DNA of 9,758 bases from Pseudomonas sp. (GTDB taxonomy: Bacteria; Pseudomonadota; Gammaproteobacteria; Pseudomonadales; Pseudomonadaceae): NCBI GenBank assembly GCA_003488145.1, contig DNMQ01000088.1, positions 1-9,758 of the forward strand. The letters are read 5' to 3'. Shown piece after piece: positions 1 to 7,796 of this stretch. How positions within the stretch are numbered: position 1 is the stretch's first letter; every line of letters starts with the position of its first letter. The translations under genes were made by a program, and so were the position numbers. Below the pieces are notes generated by a model. That model worked only from the letters and a program-made list of their open reading frames with translations, did no database searches and was not told where the DNA came from.

Positions 1-958
1 CCTGGCGGAAGCGGAAGCCGACACCATCCTGCCCGGCTTCACCCACCTGCGGCCCGCGCAGCCGGTGACCTTCGGCCATCATCTGCTGGCCTGGTTCGAG
101 ATGCTCAGCCGCGACTACGAGCGCCTGGTCGACTGCCGCAGGCGCACCAACCGCATGCCGCTGGGCTCGGCCGCGCTGGCCGGCACCACCTATCCGATCC
201 AGCGGGAGATCACCTGCGAACTGCTGGGTTTCGAGGCCATCTCCGGTAACTCGCTGGACGGCGTCTCGGATCGCGACTTCGCCATCGAATTCTGCGCCGC
301 CGCCTCCGTGGCGATGATGCACCTGTCGCGCTTCTCCGAAGAGCTGGTGCTCTGGACCAGCGCGCAGTTCCAGTTCATCGACCTGCCCGACCGCTTCTGC
401 ACCGGCTCCTCGATCATGCCGCAGAAGAAGAACCCGGACGTACCCGAGCTGGTGCGCGGCAAGACCGGCCGCGTATTTGGTGCGCTGGCAGGCCTTCTGG
501 TGCTGATGAAGGGCCAGCCGCTGGCCTACAACAAGGACAACCAGGAAGACAAGGAACCGCTGTTCGACGCCGCCGACACCCTGCGCGACAGTCTGCGCGC
601 CTTTGCCGACATGGTTCCGGCGATCAAACCCAAGCGCGAAATCATGCGCGAAGCGGCGCTGCGCGGCTTCTCCACCGCGACGGATCTCGCCGATTACCTG
701 GTGCGCAAGGGCCTGCCCTTCCGCGATTGCCACGAGATCGTCGGCCACGCGGTGAAGTACGGCGTGCAGGCTGGCAAGGACCTGGCCGAGATGAGCCTCG
801 ACGAGCTGCGCCAGTTCAGCGACCAGATCACTGACGACGTGTTCGCCGTGCTGACCCTGGAAGGCTCGGTCAACGCCCGCGACCATATCGGCGGCACCGC
901 GCCGAACCAGGTGCGCGCCGCGGTGGCTCGTGGCAAGAATCTGCTGGCGACTAGATGA
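1..958 (+). CDS. argH: Argininosuccinate lyase, 5'-truncated by the window edge
   Basis: Argininosuccinate lyase splits argininosuccinate into arginine and fumarate in the cytosol, the last step of arginine biosynthesis. The reading frame is open from base 2, with no start codon in the window, and ends at the TGA at 956-958, leaving about 318 C-terminal residues of a protein usually near 464. The first visible residues ([15 protein letters not shown]) are typical of ArgH. The fumarase/aspartase superfamily signature [12 protein letters not shown], holding the mobile catalytic-serine loop, lies near bases 404-439. A later block reading [14 protein letters not shown] also fits ArgH. The stop overlaps the ATG of the next gene (ATGA), suggesting translational coupling. 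Nothing looks broken; the truncation is only the window boundary. The family assignment is firm. Confidence 0.97.
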   Translation, partial: LAEAEADTILPGFTHLRPAQPVTFGHHLLAWFEMLSRDYERLVDCRRRTNRMPLGSAALAGTTYPIQREITCELLGFEAISGNSLDGVSDRDFAIEFCAAASVAMMHLSRFSEELVLWTSAQFQFIDLPDRFCTGSSIMPQKKNPDVPELVRGKTGRVFGALAGLLVLMKGQPLAYNKDNQEDKEPLFDAADTLRDSLRAFADMVPAIKPKREIMREAALRGFSTATDLADYLVRKGLPFRDCHEIVGHAVKYGVQAGKDLAEMSLDELRQFSDQITDDVFAVLTLEGSVNARDHIGGTAPNQVRAAVARGKNLLATR

Positions 959-1509
959 TCACGTCTGGCCGCCGTATTTCGGTGGTCGGCTGTTCAGGTG
1001 CCGGCAAGACCATGCTGTCGCGCCGTCTGGCGCAGCAGCTCGGTTATCGCCATATCGAGCTGGATGCCCTGTTCCATCAACCGGGCTGGCAGCCGTTGCC
1101 CACCGAGCAGTTTCAGCAGGCGACCCGTGATGCGCTGCAGGGCGACGGCTGGGTCGCAGAAGGCAATTATTCGGCGGTGCGCCCGTTGGTGCGAGAGCGC
1201 TCGGACATGGTGATCTGGCTGGATCTGCCACGCCACAAGGTAATGCGCCAGGTCATCTGGCGCACCCTGCGACGCCTGGCCTGCCGTGAGGAGTTGTGGA
1301 ATGGCAACCGCGAGCGCTGGAGCAATTTATTCAAATTGAACCCACGCCAATCCATCCTGGCTTGGTCGTGGACCCGCCACCCGGTTTACCGGCAGCGCTA
1401 CGCCGAGGAAATGCGTAACGCACCGCCATCCTGCCGATACCTACGACTGGACTCACGGCAGGCCATCAACGCCTTTCTGGCGAACTGTCGTCCCGTTAAA
1501 CCTTATTGA
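955..1509 (+). CDS. Small P-loop kinase-like protein (adenylate kinase / FlaR-like family)
   Basis: A 184-residue cytosolic protein with an N-terminal Walker A loop, GCSGAGKT at residues 12-19, directly after a short hydrophobic beta strand. The segment [12 protein letters not shown] (34-45) and the strand MVIWLDLP (85-92) match the pattern of small nucleotide-kinase-like ATPases often annotated as adenylate kinase or DNA topology modulation protein FlaR. The region 104-125 is rich in Arg and Trp ([17 protein letters not shown]) and probably forms the lid over the nucleotide. The start is the ATG inside the argH stop (ATGA), so translation is likely coupled to argH. The substrate cannot be told from sequence: this is not a canonical adenylate kinase, being shorter and lacking the usual NMP-binding signature. 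P-loop kinase fold: high confidence. Exact reaction: unknown. Confidence 0.85.
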   Translation: MITSGRRISVVGCSGAGKTMLSRRLAQQLGYRHIELDALFHQPGWQPLPTEQFQQATRDALQGDGWVAEGNYSAVRPLVRERSDMVIWLDLPRHKVMRQVIWRTLRRLACREELWNGNRERWSNLFKLNPRQSILAWSWTRHPVYRQRYAEEMRNAPPSCRYLRLDSRQAINAFLANCRPVKPY

Positions 1510-1522
1510 GGGCCTGCCTGTA

Positions 1523-2002
1523 ATGTCTCTGCACATTCGCCCCGCAGTTCGCGAAGACGCCGCGCTGATCCTGCGCTTTATCACCGACCTGGCCATCTAC
1601 GAAAAGGCCGAGCACGAGGTCAAGACCGACGTCGCCGGCATCGAGAACAGCCTGTTCGCCGACGGCAGCACCGCCCATGGCCTGATCTGCGAGCTGGACG
1701 GCGAGCCGATCGGTTATGCGGTGTATTTTTTTAACTACTCGACCTGGCTGGGCAAGCACGGCCTGTATCTGGAAGACCTCTACGTCACCCCGCAGCAGCG
1801 TGGCGTCGGCGCCGGCAAGGCGCTGCTGCGTCATCTGGCAAAACTGGCGGTGGCACGCGGCTGCGGGCGCTTCGAGTGGTCGGTGCTGGACTGGAATCAG
1901 CCAGCCATCGACTTCTACGAATCCATCGGCGCCAGGCCGCAGAACGAGTGGATCGGCTACCGCCTTGCCGGCGACGCACTGTCAGAGTTCGCGGCCGATT
2001 GA
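1523..2002 (+). CDS. GNAT-family N-acetyltransferase, spermidine/thialysine acetyltransferase-like
   Basis: A 159-residue single-domain GNAT enzyme expected to transfer acetyl from acetyl-CoA to an amine. The acetyl-CoA pyrophosphate loop QQRGVGAG lies at residues 91-98, preceded by the beta-4 strand LYLEDLYVTP (81-90). The C-terminal motif LDWNQPAIDFYESIGA (122-137) contains the usual Asn and the Tyr proposed as general acid. The arrangement TWLGKHGLYLEDLYV followed by WNQPAIDFY resembles the eukaryotic SSAT/SSAT2 (diamine or thialysine N-epsilon-acetyltransferase) subgroup, so a small polyamine or amino-acid amine is a plausible substrate, but this is inference. The ATG lies 13 bases after the upstream stop, with a modest GAGGG (1508-1512) ahead of it. 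A run of seven T at 1726-1732 is unusual in this GC-rich gene. Family confidence is high, substrate confidence low. Confidence 0.9.
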   Translation: MSLHIRPAVREDAALILRFITDLAIYEKAEHEVKTDVAGIENSLFADGSTAHGLICELDGEPIGYAVYFFNYSTWLGKHGLYLEDLYVTPQQRGVGAGKALLRHLAKLAVARGCGRFEWSVLDWNQPAIDFYESIGARPQNEWIGYRLAGDALSEFAAD

Positions 2003-2037
2003 GCAATCGTTCGAGCACGCCTGCGCCACCCGCCGCG

Positions 2038-3186
2038 ATGCCGCCGCGAAAAGCGCGCCTGCCCTTTGCCAATGCCTGGTTCTTCCCGGCTGCCGCGCTC
2101 TACGCGGCACTGATTCTGCCGTATTCGGTACTGGCACTACTTGGTCTGCTTCCCGCGTTGCCCGGGCTCGCCACATCCGCCGGTCACGCCCACGAAATAC
2201 TCTTCGGCTTCGCCCTGGCGGTGATCGCCGGCTACCTGCTCGGCCCGCAGCGACTGCGCTTTACCCTGACGCTGCTCGGCTGCTGGGCGCTGGCACGACT
2301 GAGCTTCCTGCTGTGGCCGGGCTCGTGGCTGGCACTGATCTGCGCCGCCGCCTTTGCCACCGGCCTTGCCTGGAAAGTGTTGCCGCGCTTTCTCGGCGCC
2401 GCGAAGAAATGGCGTAACCAGAGCGTCGCACCCGTGGTCGCCGGGCTGAGTCTGCTCAGCGCCATCGCCAGCGGCGGCTTTGGCGCTGGCTACGACCGCC
2501 TCATGCTGGAGGAGGCGCTGCTATTGCTCGCCACCCTGATGTTCTTCATGGGCGGACGGATCATCGCGCCAGCCATCGCCGGGTACGCGCAGAGCCGGGG
2601 ATGGCGACTGGATGCGCGGGTGCAGCCGCAGATCGAAGGCGCCGTGCTGATCCTGCTCGGCCTCGCTCTGCTGCTGAATCTTCTGCCCTGGCCGCTCATT
2701 CGGCACCTGACCGGCGCCGTACTGGTCGCCGCTGCCGTACTCACGACCATCCGCCTGCTGCGCTGGCAACCCTGGCGCTGCGCAAGGCCCGAGTTGCTGA
2801 CGCTGCTGCTCGGCTATGCCTGGCTCGCCATTGGCCTGCTATTGCTTGGCCTGGGTACGCTGCTACCGGCGCTGCCATTGAACGCAACGCTGCACGCCTT
2901 GACCGTCGGCGCGCTGGGCAGCCTGACTTTCGCAGTCATGGCCCGCACGCGGCTGATCTACCGTTTCCGCGATCCCGCGGCGCAGCGCTGGATACAGGGC
3001 GTGGCGTTGCTGATCAGCCTGGCGGCGCTGGCTCGCGTGCTGCCCGCCGTGCTGAGTCAGCCTCACCCGGCCTGGCTGCTGCTCGCCGCCGGTTGCTGGT
3101 CGCTGGCCTTTATGGCGCTGACCTTGCTGCTCTGGCGTTGTCGCGACGCCCATTCGGATAGTCCTCGCGGCAACGCTAATCACTGA
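2038..3186 (+). CDS. NnrS-family multi-pass membrane protein
   Basis: An inner-membrane protein of 382 residues if it starts at the ATG at 2038. About twelve hydrophobic segments cover nearly the whole length. Hallmarks of the NnrS family are visible: HAHEILFGFALAVIAGYLL at 50-68, FFMGGRIIAPAI at about 169-180, and LHALTVGALGSLTFAVMARTRL beginning at 285. The histidines at 50, 52 and 286 fall in these conserved blocks, and NnrS proteins are reported to bind haem and copper and to help cells tolerate nitric oxide during denitrification. A TTG at 1999, overlapping the GNAT stop as TTGA, would add 13 residues and is a possible alternative start. Neither start has a clear ribosome binding site. 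No nir, nor or nnrR gene is visible nearby, so the link to denitrification here rests on family alone. Confidence 0.88.
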   Translation: MPPRKARLPFANAWFFPAAALYAALILPYSVLALLGLLPALPGLATSAGHAHEILFGFALAVIAGYLLGPQRLRFTLTLLGCWALARLSFLLWPGSWLALICAAAFATGLAWKVLPRFLGAAKKWRNQSVAPVVAGLSLLSAIASGGFGAGYDRLMLEEALLLLATLMFFMGGRIIAPAIAGYAQSRGWRLDARVQPQIEGAVLILLGLALLLNLLPWPLIRHLTGAVLVAAAVLTTIRLLRWQPWRCARPELLTLLLGYAWLAIGLLLLGLGTLLPALPLNATLHALTVGALGSLTFAVMARTRLIYRFRDPAAQRWIQGVALLISLAALARVLPAVLSQPHPAWLLLAAGCWSLAFMALTLLLWRCRDAHSDSPRGNANH

Positions 3187-3279
3187 GTCATCGACCGGAA
3201 CTCTCGCGCATTACGCTTGACCTACATGCAACCGCCGGCGACTCCTCCCATGTCCGCCGCCGCATTCGCCGAGGCCTGC

Positions 3280-3807
3280 ATGACCGACCTGCGCACCCTG
3301 CTGCTGAACCAGGACACCCAGGGAGCCGAGCTCTTCGACTCGCCCAAGGAGCGCCTGATCTTCTACCGCTCCGAAATACATTTCGAGTCCTCGCTGCTGG
3401 CCGAACGCACCAGCGCCTACCTGTCGTCGCAGTCGTTCCTGATGATTGCCTTCGCCTCGTCGATGGCCAACAGTAACCCTGAGTGGGGCGAGCTGTTCCG
3501 CCTGGTGGTGCCGGCGATTCTCTCGGTGCTCGGCCTCATCACATCGCTGCACGCGATGCCCGGCATCAAGTCCAATTTCGACGTCATCGAGCGCTGGCAT
3601 CAGAAACAGTCCGAACTGCTGCAGCTCGAAGGCCGCGTCGGCATGCTTCCGAACAACGAATCGGCGCTGTTCGGCGAAGGCAGCAGCCCGGTCGGTGGGC
3701 CTCGCTACAAGCGCACCCTGCTGTTTTCGCTGCGCACGCCAATTATCTTTTCGCTGGTCTGGAGCGCATTTGGCCTGCTCTGCCTGGCCCTGAGCCTGAT
3801 GGACTGA
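3280..3807 (+). CDS. Unrecognised membrane protein with three predicted transmembrane segments
   Basis: A 175-residue protein when read from the ATG at 3280, chosen because GAGG at 3271-3274 lies five bases ahead. In-frame ATGs at 3250 and 3226 would add 10 or 18 residues but have no visible ribosome binding site; 3250 remains possible because the added codons keep high GC at third positions. The N-terminal third is amphipathic and charged (KERLIFYRSEIHFESSLLAERT). Hydrophobic stretches follow at about 45-64, 73-92 and 153-173, with a soluble loop of roughly 60 residues between the second and third. A short helix with two close membrane spans is loosely reminiscent of RipA/SLATT-type small membrane proteins, but I see no motif that proves it. 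It lies on the same strand between the nnrS homologue and another unknown gene. Function unknown. Confidence 0.8.
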   Translation: MTDLRTLLLNQDTQGAELFDSPKERLIFYRSEIHFESSLLAERTSAYLSSQSFLMIAFASSMANSNPEWGELFRLVVPAILSVLGLITSLHAMPGIKSNFDVIERWHQKQSELLQLEGRVGMLPNNESALFGEGSSPVGGPRYKRTLLFSLRTPIIFSLVWSAFGLLCLALSLMD

Positions 3808-3869
3808 CGCACCGCACACCGCCGCATTGCTCCACGCGGCAGCAGGTGCTTAGCTGGACGCATCCGTAT

Positions 3870-3876
3870 GGAGGAA
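3870..3876 (+). promoter_or_regulatory. Strong Shine-Dalgarno site fixing the start of the 3880 gene
   Basis: GGAGGAA lies with its GGAGG core five bases before the ATG at 3880. An in-frame ATG at 3868 overlaps this element and has no ribosome binding site of its own, so 3880 is preferred. Confidence 0.7.
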
Positions 3877-3879
3877 CCC

Positions 3880-4323
3880 ATGTCCGATTCAGACCGCCCC
3901 CGCTATCGCGTCGATGCTGATCGCCAGGCCGCCCAACGCCGGGTACGCTACGTCGAAACCAACCGCCCGGATGACGGCAGCTGCACGATATGCCAGCTGG
4001 ACGCAGAAAATCCGGCACCGCTCGACGAGACCCCCGCCATGGTGCAAGACAACCCCAGCAACGATGAAGATGAAGCCTTCGCCGAGTCGACCCTGATCCA
4101 GGCGATCGAGAACCAACTTGAAGCCGGCGAGCCCGCAGCTACCCAGGCCACGCTGAACAAGCTCACCCTGGTCGGCTACGAGCGGGACGAATGCCTGCAG
4201 ATGATGGCGCTGGTCCTGGCCCATGAGATCCGCACGATGCTCAGCGAGGACCGCCCTTTCGACGGTGCCGCCTACGAGGCCATGCTGCGCAAGCTGCCGG
4301 AACTGCCGGAAGCATCCGAATAG
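3880..4323 (+). CDS. Unrecognised small acidic cytosolic protein with a CxxC pair
   Basis: A 147-residue protein with no membrane segment or signal peptide. The N-terminal 30 residues are rich in Arg (RQAAQRRVRYVETNRP). A CTIC pair follows at residues 35-38, then a low-complexity acidic linker (NDEDEAFAES, 61-70). A helical C-terminal region from about 71 to 140 reads ENQLEAGEP, then TLNKLTLVGY, MALVLAHEIRTML, RPFDGAAYEAMLRKLPELP. This last layout recalls a helical tail found in several conserved bacterial proteins of unknown function, where a vl..Ei..ml segment precedes pFd...Y...L..LPel; I cannot name the family with certainty. The CxxC could bind a metal or be redox active, but only two cysteines are close together. 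The gene sits between a membrane protein and the TIGR02647 gene, with 72-78 bp gaps on either side. Confidence 0.82.
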   Translation: MSDSDRPRYRVDADRQAAQRRVRYVETNRPDDGSCTICQLDAENPAPLDETPAMVQDNPSNDEDEAFAESTLIQAIENQLEAGEPAATQATLNKLTLVGYERDECLQMMALVLAHEIRTMLSEDRPFDGAAYEAMLRKLPELPEASE

Positions 4324-4333
4324 GATCTGGATC

Positions 4334-4362
4334 AAGGCAGGGCCACCGACAGCATCTACACT
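4334..4362 (+). promoter_or_regulatory. Possible sigma-70 promoter before the TIGR02647 gene
   Basis: TACACT at 4357-4362 resembles a -10 box (4 of 6) and AAGGCA at 4334-4339 is a poor -35 (3 of 6) with a 17-base spacer. It falls in the 78-base gap between two same-strand genes, where a promoter would be expected if they are not one operon. The match is weak. Confidence 0.25.
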
Positions 4363-4401
4363 CAGCAAACAGGGCATGAGCCCACCATCCGAGGAGCGAG
4401 C

Positions 4402-4647
4402 ATGTCGTACACCCCTGAGCTGGTTGCCGAACTGGACGTACTCCGACAGTTCAATCTGGAAAATCTGCAGGAAGGGCTGAAGGTGCATCACGAAGCCAGC
4501 CCCGCCACCATCGCCGCTTTTGGCCGCCTCCACGCCAAGGGCCTGATCACCCAGGCCGACGGCGGTTACCTCACCAGCCTTGGCCGCGACGCGGCCGAAC
4601 AGGCGCAAACGCTGCATACCATCCTCTCGGAAACCGTCACGGCCTGA
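4402..4647 (+). CDS. TIGR02647-family small protein, putative DNA-binding
   Basis: An 81-residue soluble protein matching, from memory, the TIGR02647 family found mainly in Pseudomonas and relatives and annotated as a DNA-binding protein. Characteristic stretches are the N-terminal MSYTPELVAELDVLRQFNL, the central KVHHEASPATIAAFGRLHAKGLI and the C-terminal GGYLTSLGRDAAEQAQ. The predicted shape is a short winged-helix-like domain: helix, turn, helix, then a two-strand wing around GLITQADGGYLTS (50-62). That is inferred from the pattern, not shown. A clear GAGGAG (4391-4396) precedes the ATG by five bases. In Pseudomonas genomes a member of this family commonly sits next to cyaA, as it does here, but no role in cAMP control is established. 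Family assignment is good; molecular function is uncertain. Confidence 0.88.
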   Translation: MSYTPELVAELDVLRQFNLENLQEGLKVHHEASPATIAAFGRLHAKGLITQADGGYLTSLGRDAAEQAQTLHTILSETVTA

Positions 4648-4675
4648 CATCGCCATGCCGTTCCGCTTCACCAGT

Positions 4676-4702
4676 CCAGGGCACGGATGACGCCGGCCCT
4701 GG
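4676..4702. other. Inverted repeat between the TIGR02647 gene and cyaA
   Basis: CCAGGGC (4676-4682) and GCCCTGG (4696-4702) form a perfect 7-bp stem with a 13-base loop. No T-tract follows on either strand, so it is at best a weak terminator or a processing or regulatory hairpin. It lies 29 bases after the TIGR02647 stop. Confidence 0.3.
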
Positions 4703-4798
4703 CCGTTGGTCGCTCACTGCAGGCAAACTTGCGCCGCGCCTCAAGCCGCACGCCGATTGGCCGATGAACAGGGGTTAGCCTCGCCTGCACGAACCACA

Positions 4799-7621
4799 AT
4801 GACCCGCACCCAGCACATCCACCCAATTCTCGAAGAAGGCATCGACCGCAAGGTGCTGACCACGCTGCGGGCGCGCTTTCTCGCGGTCAACTCCGCACGC
4901 CTGGAGCGGGCCCTGCAGGCCATGTCGACGCGCCAGCAGCAGGTACTCAAGCTGCTGCCGCTGCTGTTTCACGTCAACCATCCGATTCTCCCCGGCTATG
5001 TCTCGGCGACTACCCCTGCCGGACTCGCGCACTTCGTGCCGGACGCCGAACAGCTCGCCGAAGCACAGCGCCTGAGCCGCTCGTTCGCCTACAAGCCGGC
5101 GCGCGGAAAACTGCCGCAGCCGATACTCGGCCTGTTCCTCATGGGCAGCCTCGGCACCGTGGCGCAGGACGAGCACAGCGATCTGGACGTGTGGGTCTGC
5201 CACGACCCCGCCCTGGACGCCGGCCAGATCGAGGAACTGCGCCGCAAGTGCGAACTGCTGCAAGCCTGGGCGGCGAGCCAGGGCAGCGAAGCGCACTTCT
5301 TTCTGGTCGATCCGCAGCGCTTCAATCAGGGCCAGCGCGAAGCCAGGTTGACCTCCGATGACTGCGGCACCACCCAGCACTACCTGCTGCTCGACGAGTT
5401 CTACCGCACGGCACTCTGGCTCGGCGGGCGCATCCCGCTCTGGTGGCTGGTGCCGGCCTACGAGGAGCACCGCTACGACGAGTATGTGGCGACGCTGCTG
5501 GCCAAGCGTTTCGTACGCGCCGACGAAGTACTCGACCTCGGCCACCTGGGCCAGGTGCCGCCCGGCGAGTTCGTCGGCGCCGGGCTCTGGCAGCTCTACA
5601 AGGCCATAGCCTCGCCCTACAAATCGCTGTTCAAGCTGCTGCTGGTGGAGGTCTACGCCAGTCAGTATCCGCAGCTGCGCTGCCTGGCGCTGGACTTCAA
5701 ACAGGCCATCTATCAAGGGCGGTTCGATATGAACGAGCTCGACCCGTATATCGCTGCCTACCTTGCCATCGAGCGTTACCTCGGCGCGCGCGGCGACCAC
5801 GAACGCCTGGAGCTGGCTCGGCGCTGCCTGTACCTGAAGATCAATCGACCGCTGAGCCGGCCGCCGGTCAACCGCAACAAGAGCTGGCAGCGCAGCCTGC
5901 TCGAGCGGCTGACCCACGACTGGCATTGGGACGAGCGGCAGTTCGCACTGCTCGACAACCGTGGCCACTGGAAAGTGCGTCAGGTCAGCCAGGAACGTCG
6001 CGTGCTGGTCAACGAACTGACCTACGGCTACCGCTTTCTCAGCGACTTCACCCGACGCCTTCAGGCCACCAGTCCGCTCACCAGTCGCGACCTCGGCGTG
6101 CTGGGTCGTCGCCTGTACGCAGCGATCGAACGCAAGGCCGGCAAGGTCGAGGTGGTCAATCTTGGTATCTCGCCGGATATGGCTGAACACAGCCTGACCC
6201 TGGTGCACGATTACGACGCTGCGGGCGACGTGCGCTGGTCGCTCTATCAAGGCCAGCTTACCGCGCCGGAACTGAGCAATTTCGCCCCATTGAAGCGCTC
6301 TCGCGAGCTGGTCGCGCTGCTGGCCTGGTGTCACCGCAACGGTGTGGTGGATGTCAGCACCCACCTGTCCCTGTTCCCTGGCGACAGCGGCCTGAGCGAA
6401 GCGGAACTGTTCGCCCTGTTCAGCGACCTGCGCCGTGCGCTGCAGATGCCGCTATGCCCGGTGGACGAAGAAGCGCTACTGGCCGCGAGCAAACCCAGCC
6501 GGGTGCTGCTGCTGATCAACATCGGCCTGGACCCCACCCAGCAAGCCCCGACAGCATCTGCCATCGGCGAGCAGTCGATGCTGAACGCGGCGCCGGAAAG
6601 CCTGGTGCTGAGCGTGGATCAGGTCACGCTCAACAGCTGGAACGAGATGCTGGTGACCCGCTACGAAGGGCCGAAGGCGCTGCCACTGTGCCTGCGCGAT
6701 TATCTGGATAGCCTCGAGCGGGTCGTGCAGGCACCGCAGCTGCAGGTCTTCTGCTTCGCCCGCAATCGCGGACAGGCCATCGCGCGGCGAGTCGAGCAGA
6801 TATTCGAGGATGCCCGCCAGAGCCTTGCCAGCTTCGCTCATGGACGCTACCTGCTTCAGGTTCGCCAGCATTTCCACATGCTGCAGCGCGAGGCGAACGC
6901 GCTGCGTCTCACCCACCTGAGCGATCGCGCCGCACTGCTCGAACACCTTGGCGAGGCTCACCACGCCTACAGCCCGCTCCGGCTCGATCGTGCGGCGCTG
7001 GTCGGTGACGATCTGGCGCTGATTCTTGCGCAAGGCCGCCCGGGATGCCTGCAGGTGTTCTACCGCACGGCCGGGGAAATCGCCGAACTCAGCGTACTCG
7101 ATGAATGCAATGCCCTCTGGCGCCAGCAGCTGCCCTATCGCGACGAGCGCACCCTGCTGCGCCCGCTGATGCGCTTCCTCGAGTCGATGCTCTATCGGCG
7201 TAACGCGCAGCAGCCCGGCCAAAGCCAGGAGCTGGTCGACCCGGCGATCCTCTTCTACCGCATTCAACCCGGACAAGGCGCGAGACCGGCGCAACTGGAA
7301 CGAAGACCGGCGCCCCAGGGCGAGGTCAACGATCCGTTCTACGACGTGCAGGCGATTGTCGAAGCGGGCGAAAACGGTCGCTCGCAGGTCACCCTGTACT
7401 GTAACCATCAGGAGTTTTCCGGCCTGGAATATGGTGCCGAGCTGTTCGCCGCCGTGACACGCACGATCATTTCCCGACGCCGCGACGGCGAACGGTACCC
7501 CTGCTACATCACCGATCTCGACCTCACCGGCCTGCACGGCAGCGGACGCAGCCAGACGGTGCAGTACCTGCGCTACAAGGCGCGCCTGGAGGCGGCGCTG
7601 AATGCGGCAATGGAGTCATAA
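4799..7621 (+). CDS. cyaA: Class I adenylate cyclase
   Basis: Class I adenylate cyclase converts ATP to cyclic AMP in the cytosol; in Pseudomonas the cAMP acts through the CRP homologue Vfr. Read from ATG 4799 the protein has 940 residues, longer than E. coli CyaA (848) but usual for Pseudomonas. The nucleotidyltransferase-type catalytic motif is present: MGSLGT at 115-120, followed by SDLDVW at 127-132 with the metal-binding aspartates 128 and 130. Further family blocks are DCGTTQHYLLLDEFYRTA (from 188) and the WQLYKAIASPYKSLFKLLL region. The C-terminal half corresponds to the regulatory region. A TTG at 4706 would add 31 residues of poorly conserved-looking sequence, so 4799 is chosen because MTRTQ...GIDRKVL fits known Pseudomonas N-termini. 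No strong ribosome binding site or promoter is visible before it. Confidence 0.97.
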   Translation: MTRTQHIHPILEEGIDRKVLTTLRARFLAVNSARLERALQAMSTRQQQVLKLLPLLFHVNHPILPGYVSATTPAGLAHFVPDAEQLAEAQRLSRSFAYKPARGKLPQPILGLFLMGSLGTVAQDEHSDLDVWVCHDPALDAGQIEELRRKCELLQAWAASQGSEAHFFLVDPQRFNQGQREARLTSDDCGTTQHYLLLDEFYRTALWLGGRIPLWWLVPAYEEHRYDEYVATLLAKRFVRADEVLDLGHLGQVPPGEFVGAGLWQLYKAIASPYKSLFKLLLVEVYASQYPQLRCLALDFKQAIYQGRFDMNELDPYIAAYLAIERYLGARGDHERLELARRCLYLKINRPLSRPPVNRNKSWQRSLLERLTHDWHWDERQFALLDNRGHWKVRQVSQERRVLVNELTYGYRFLSDFTRRLQATSPLTSRDLGVLGRRLYAAIERKAGKVEVVNLGISPDMAEHSLTLVHDYDAAGDVRWSLYQGQLTAPELSNFAPLKRSRELVALLAWCHRNGVVDVSTHLSLFPGDSGLSEAELFALFSDLRRALQMPLCPVDEEALLAASKPSRVLLLINIGLDPTQQAPTASAIGEQSMLNAAPESLVLSVDQVTLNSWNEMLVTRYEGPKALPLCLRDYLDSLERVVQAPQLQVFCFARNRGQAIARRVEQIFEDARQSLASFAHGRYLLQVRQHFHMLQREANALRLTHLSDRAALLEHLGEAHHAYSPLRLDRAALVGDDLALILAQGRPGCLQVFYRTAGEIAELSVLDECNALWRQQLPYRDERTLLRPLMRFLESMLYRRNAQQPGQSQELVDPAILFYRIQPGQGARPAQLERRPAPQGEVNDPFYDVQAIVEAGENGRSQVTLYCNHQEFSGLEYGAELFAAVTRTIISRRRDGERYPCYITDLDLTGLHGSGRSQTVQYLRYKARLEAALNAAMES

Positions 7622-7623
7622 GA

Positions 7624-7652
7624 GGGCGCTGACGGGGCTTCAGTCAGCGTCT
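7624..7652 (+). terminator. Hairpin just after cyaA, possible weak terminator
   Basis: CGCTGAC (7627-7633) pairs with GTCAGCG (7643-7649) around a nine-base loop, extendable by three pairs including G-U. It starts two bases after the cyaA stop codon, the expected position for a terminator, but no T-run follows, so factor-independent termination is doubtful. Confidence 0.35.
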
Positions 7653-7721
7653 CGACGAGGTTCAGGCCTGACGAACCAGCTGCATTGCGCAGTGGCTATC
7701 CAACGCTTTTCGCGCCAACAA

Positions 7722-7735
7722 AGGCAGAGCTGCCT
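7722..7735 (-). terminator. Possible weak terminator after rnk
   Basis: On the minus strand AGGCAGCTCTGCCT forms a short hairpin followed by TTGTTGG, about 60 bases beyond the rnk stop. The stem is only five to six pairs and the T-tract is interrupted. It is the best terminator candidate for rnk in the 175-base convergent gap between cyaA and rnk, which holds no gene. Confidence 0.28.
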
Positions 7736-7796
7736 AAAGCTGCTACCAGCCCGATCGCAGCGGCGGCCAGGCTGATCATCTCGCAAGCGTCGCCCG

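Noticed and set aside
1876..2037. Upstream extension of the NnrS-family frame into the GNAT gene
   Set aside because: The extension overlaps the GNAT coding region, is Arg-rich and lacks NnrS similarity. The ATG at 2038 (or TTG at 1999) is more reasonable.
3211..3819. Minus-strand frame of about 200 codons opposite the unrecognised membrane protein
   Set aside because: Its translation is low-complexity and Gln/Arg-rich with no coherent domain, while the plus-strand frame shows clear transmembrane segments and a plausible ribosome binding site.
4706..4798. N-terminal extension of cyaA from a TTG at 4706
   Set aside because: The added 31 residues do not look like the start of class I cyclases, and there is no ribosome binding site; similarity begins at the ATG at 4799.
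4775..6364. Long open frame of over 500 codons on the minus strand opposite cyaA
   Set aside because: It lies fully inside the well-supported cyaA gene, shows no recognisable domain, and is the kind of antisense frame expected in GC-rich DNA with strong third-position bias.
6476..7537. Minus-strand open frame of about 350 codons opposite the 3' half of cyaA
   Set aside because: Same antisense shadow effect; no ribosome binding site or protein-family features were seen.
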